From positions 29,184,366 to 29,248,365 of the forward strand of contig CM055816.1 of assembly GCA_029582265.1 (NCBI GenBank): a DNA stretch of 64,000 nucleotides, in the 5' to 3' direction. Made by a program: the position numbers and the translations under genes. Below the pieces are notes generated by a model. It was not told the origin of the DNA and made no database searches. It worked only from the letters and a program-made list of their open reading frames with translations. The DNA is from Zoroaster sp. YZ-2022 (Eukaryota; Echinodermata; Asteroidea; Forcipulatida; Zoroasteridae). Position 1 is the stretch's first letter. Each line of letters opens with the position of its first letter. This document shows positions 62,005 to 64,000 of this stretch, piece after piece.

Positions 62005-62575
62005 AATAATAAAAATATGGTTGTCGGCCTTACGTTTCGGACCTAGCAAGTTCTTTCTCAAAGGCAAAATGGACGATATACAAACATGAACAAATACATA
62101 AACACAAGAGTAAATAGAGAATTAGCTGATTGCAAACTGCTTACTAACCTAAAGGACCTGTAGTATAAATGCAAAATAGTAGTTATTGGCCTTACGTGTT
62201 CAACCTAGCAGGTTCTTTCTCAAAGGCAAAATGGACGATATACAAACATGAACAAATACATAAACACAAGAGTAAATAGAGAATTAGCTGATTGCAAACT
62301 GCTTACCAACCTAAAGGACCTGTAGTATAAATGCAAAATAGTAGTTATTGGCCTTACGTTTTCAACCTAGCAGGTTCTTTCTCAAAGGCAAAATGGATGA
62401 TATACAAACATACATTCATACATGAACACATGAACACATGAACACACATGAACACACATGTGTTCATGTATGAATGTGCTAGTTGGAAACGTAAGGCCAG
62501 TAACCATTATTTTGCATTTATACCACAGGTCCTTTAGGTTGGTAAGCAGTTTGCAACTGTTAATTCTTTATAATA
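62005..62575 (-). repeat. Tandem plus inverted array of retroelement termini
   Basis: Three direct units of about 165 bp like those at 54935 (GGCCTTACGTTTC, GCAGGTTCTTTCTCAAAGGC, GACGATATACAAACATGAAC), then a short palindrome CACACATGTGTTCATGTATG near 62450 and an inverted unit (TTGGAAACGTAAGGCC, GGTCCTTTAGGTTGGTAAGC). Confidence 0.9.
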
Positions 62576-62639
62576 AAATGATAAAAACAGTAAAAATCCC
62601 CTATTTATTAATCACATTCTGGTTTGTTTGAGTTGCTGT

Positions 62640-63087
62640 AAATTTGTTTTGAAGAGAAGTATCCACCAAGGAAAGAAAGAAGTAGCCTGTATTGTGTCCA
62701 AACCTCTAGTTTCTTGTTTGTGGGGATGTGGAGAGTCTGTAAGTCCTCTAGAATTAAACATCCAGGAGGTTCAGGGGGGATTTGTCCTCTAGACCAAAAG
62801 GAGACCCAAGCCTGCTACCCACAGGAGGTTCAGGGGGCTTTGTCCTCTAGACCAAAGGGAGACCCGCCCACTACCCACATGAAGTTCAGGGGGCTTTGTC
62901 CTCTAGACCAAAGGGAGACCCAGGCCTGCACAGGAGGTTCAGGGGGATTTGTCCTCTAGACCAAAGGGAGACTCAGGCCCTGCTACCCACAGGAGGTTCA
63001 GGGGACTTTGTCCTCTAGACCAAAGGGAGACCCAGGCACGGTACCCATTTTTCAGGATTTTTTTACTTTTATCAAATCACACTCCTG
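62640..63087. mobile_element. hAT-like MITE copy with expanded 58-bp internal repeat
   Basis: The body AAGAAGTAGCCTGTATTGTG ... GGAGGTTCAGGGGGATTTGT is followed by five units with CAGGAGGTTCAGGGGGCTTT, GTCCTCTAGACCAAAGGGAG. Other family members have one such unit. Right end AAATCACACTCCTG; left end not clear. Confidence 0.75.
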
Positions 63088-63300
63088 TCAAAGAGAGTAA
63101 GCATACACTTAGATACACTTTTAACCCTAACTCCCTAGGCATTGTACTAAAACAATAAAAATCCTTCAAAATCCTCCAACTGGCTTTGTTGTCTAGGGAG
63201 TTAGGGTTAAAAGGTTGATACAGTAGTTAATTTATGTAGCTTGATTCAGAGAGAATAAGTGTACATGTATGCACTTGTACTTTCAATATTGTACATGTAC
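63088..63300. repeat. Isolated 81-bp minisatellite unit, split by a MITE
   Basis: TCAAAGAGAGTAAGCATAC at 63088 and GATTCAGAGAGAATAAGTGT at 63242 resemble the 27.5-28.3 kb array unit. Confidence 0.7.
63125..63206. mobile_element. 82-bp minimal TTAA MITE of the 44-bp-array family
   Basis: CCCTAACTCCCTAGGCATTG at the left and GTCTAGGGAGTTAGGG at the right, with TTAA at 63121-63124 and 63207-63210. It has the terminal sequence of the long elements with AATCCTTCAAAATCCTCC inside, but no array. Confidence 0.9.
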
Positions 63301-63311
63301 ATTCCCTTTAA

Positions 63312-63626
63312 CCCTCCTACAGTCAGTGCAATTTTTTGAAACAACCCATTCAGGCCACTACAAGCCATTAATTAGCCGTTGCCAGTGGCCTCCTATGGTT
63401 AACCTTCTGTGCACTGTCACACCACTGAGATTGCAGGGTAAGGTGGTCTCCCATTGATACATTGCAGGCCATACTAATATGTTCAAACATTTACAGTGGC
63501 CTTGGGTGACACACAGTTGATTTTGTAAGATTACTTGGAAAGGACAGCAGGCTTGTACATGTATGTACTGAAGGTTGCTCAAGAACAGAATTTTGTGGAT
63601 CGGAGTGGCCTCCATGTGTAGAAGGG
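63312..63626 (-). mobile_element. TTAA MITE (CCCTCCTACA family)
   Basis: CCCTCCTACAGTCAGTGCAA at the left and CATGTGTAGAAGGG at the right, TTAA at 63308-63311 and 63627-63630. 315 bp; inverted relative to 40606-40913. Confidence 0.9.
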
Positions 63627-63639
63627 TTAATGACTGTAA

Positions 63640-64000
63640 GGTGATATGGGTTCACACTATCTACGTGTATGAGAGCAAAAGTTCATTTCACCTTTCTAAC
63701 ATTGATCAGCGTAGATTTATTCATGGAATTTTGATCCTCTTTGAAAATCCAATTTTGATTAGTTACAAAACTGTAACACCTCAAACAGAAAGATTTCAAG
63801 GGGGATGTTTTGATATCATCATCAACTTCACACCAGGTGGACAGTGTGTGAAACTGAGTCTCACTCCCTCTAGAGACATGATGAAGTGATGCTTATAACA
63901 GGGTTGATATCAACTATATATAGATACTCTTAGGTGACAATGATTTCTAGCATACTATCCCTATTGGGAGATATTTGGATCCTGATTAGTATCCTATTCT
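63640..64000. other. No gene recognised; dispersed-motif copy
   Basis: CAGAAAGATTTCAAGGGGGA then TTTTGATATCATCATCAACT and TCACACCAGG at about 63786-63837, a copy of the dispersed motif. The last 30 bases (CCCTATTGGGAGATATTTGG) resemble the 115-bp tandem unit of 10.6-11.0 kb. Confidence 0.4.

Overview
The window looks like intergenic, repeat-rich DNA from a metazoan nuclear genome, most likely a marine invertebrate deuterostome (echinoderm or hemichordate type). That placement is an inference from overall texture: very frequent ACATGTAC runs, many TTAA-targeted and hAT-like MITEs, tRNA-headed SINEs with (TTA)n tails and CR1/L2-like LINE fragments. No species can be named from sequence alone. 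I found no convincing host protein-coding gene, no rRNA gene and no free-standing tRNA gene. Almost every long ORF lies in a tandem repeat or a transposon relic.

Layout. 1-3 kb: a foldback MITE split by a hAT-like MITE, a LINE 3' end split by a TTAA MITE, and two mariner-like MITEs. 3.5-7.5 kb: a three-level nest (44-bp-array TTAA element, then a 3-kb element with a 6-bp target duplication, then a 532-bp hAT MITE with an 8-bp duplication). 8-17 kb: more MITEs and several minisatellites (80, 20, 27 and about 115 bp units). 17-24 kb: SINEs, a LINE 3' fragment, a MITE inside a minisatellite, and an inverted copy of the 44-bp-array element. 24.2-26.4 kb: a 2.2-kb DNA transposon with a frame-broken acidic ORF. 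26.9-28.3 kb: two adjacent minisatellites. 29.6-40.9 kb: TTAA MITEs, retroelement 3' ends carrying a hammerhead-like motif, a LINE 3' end, and a 1.1-kb element with its empty site nearby. 43-50 kb: foldback MITEs hit by further MITEs, SINEs, a 117-bp tandem array and a small Cys-rich ORF. 51.7-57 kb: a TTAA foldback, a LINE reverse transcriptase relic, and a 975-bp TTAA element inside a LINE with its empty site also in the window. 57-63.9 kb: retroelement arrays, a TTAA element with a decayed THAP zinc finger, a 450-bp palindrome, and more TTAA MITEs.

How it fits together. These are parasites at several levels. LINE and SINE share a 3' tail, suggesting the LINE machinery copies the SINE. MITEs sit inside LINEs, SINE tails, minisatellites and other MITEs, and paralogous copies in the window act as empty-site controls that define target duplications exactly (TTAA, 5 bp, 6 bp, 8 bp). 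The strongest results are a group of CA(G/T)(A/G)G-ended MITEs with consistent 6-bp duplications, two TTAA families that amplified terminal sequence into long arrays, and a THAP-bearing TTAA transposon relic. All superfamily names are provisional because no database search was possible.
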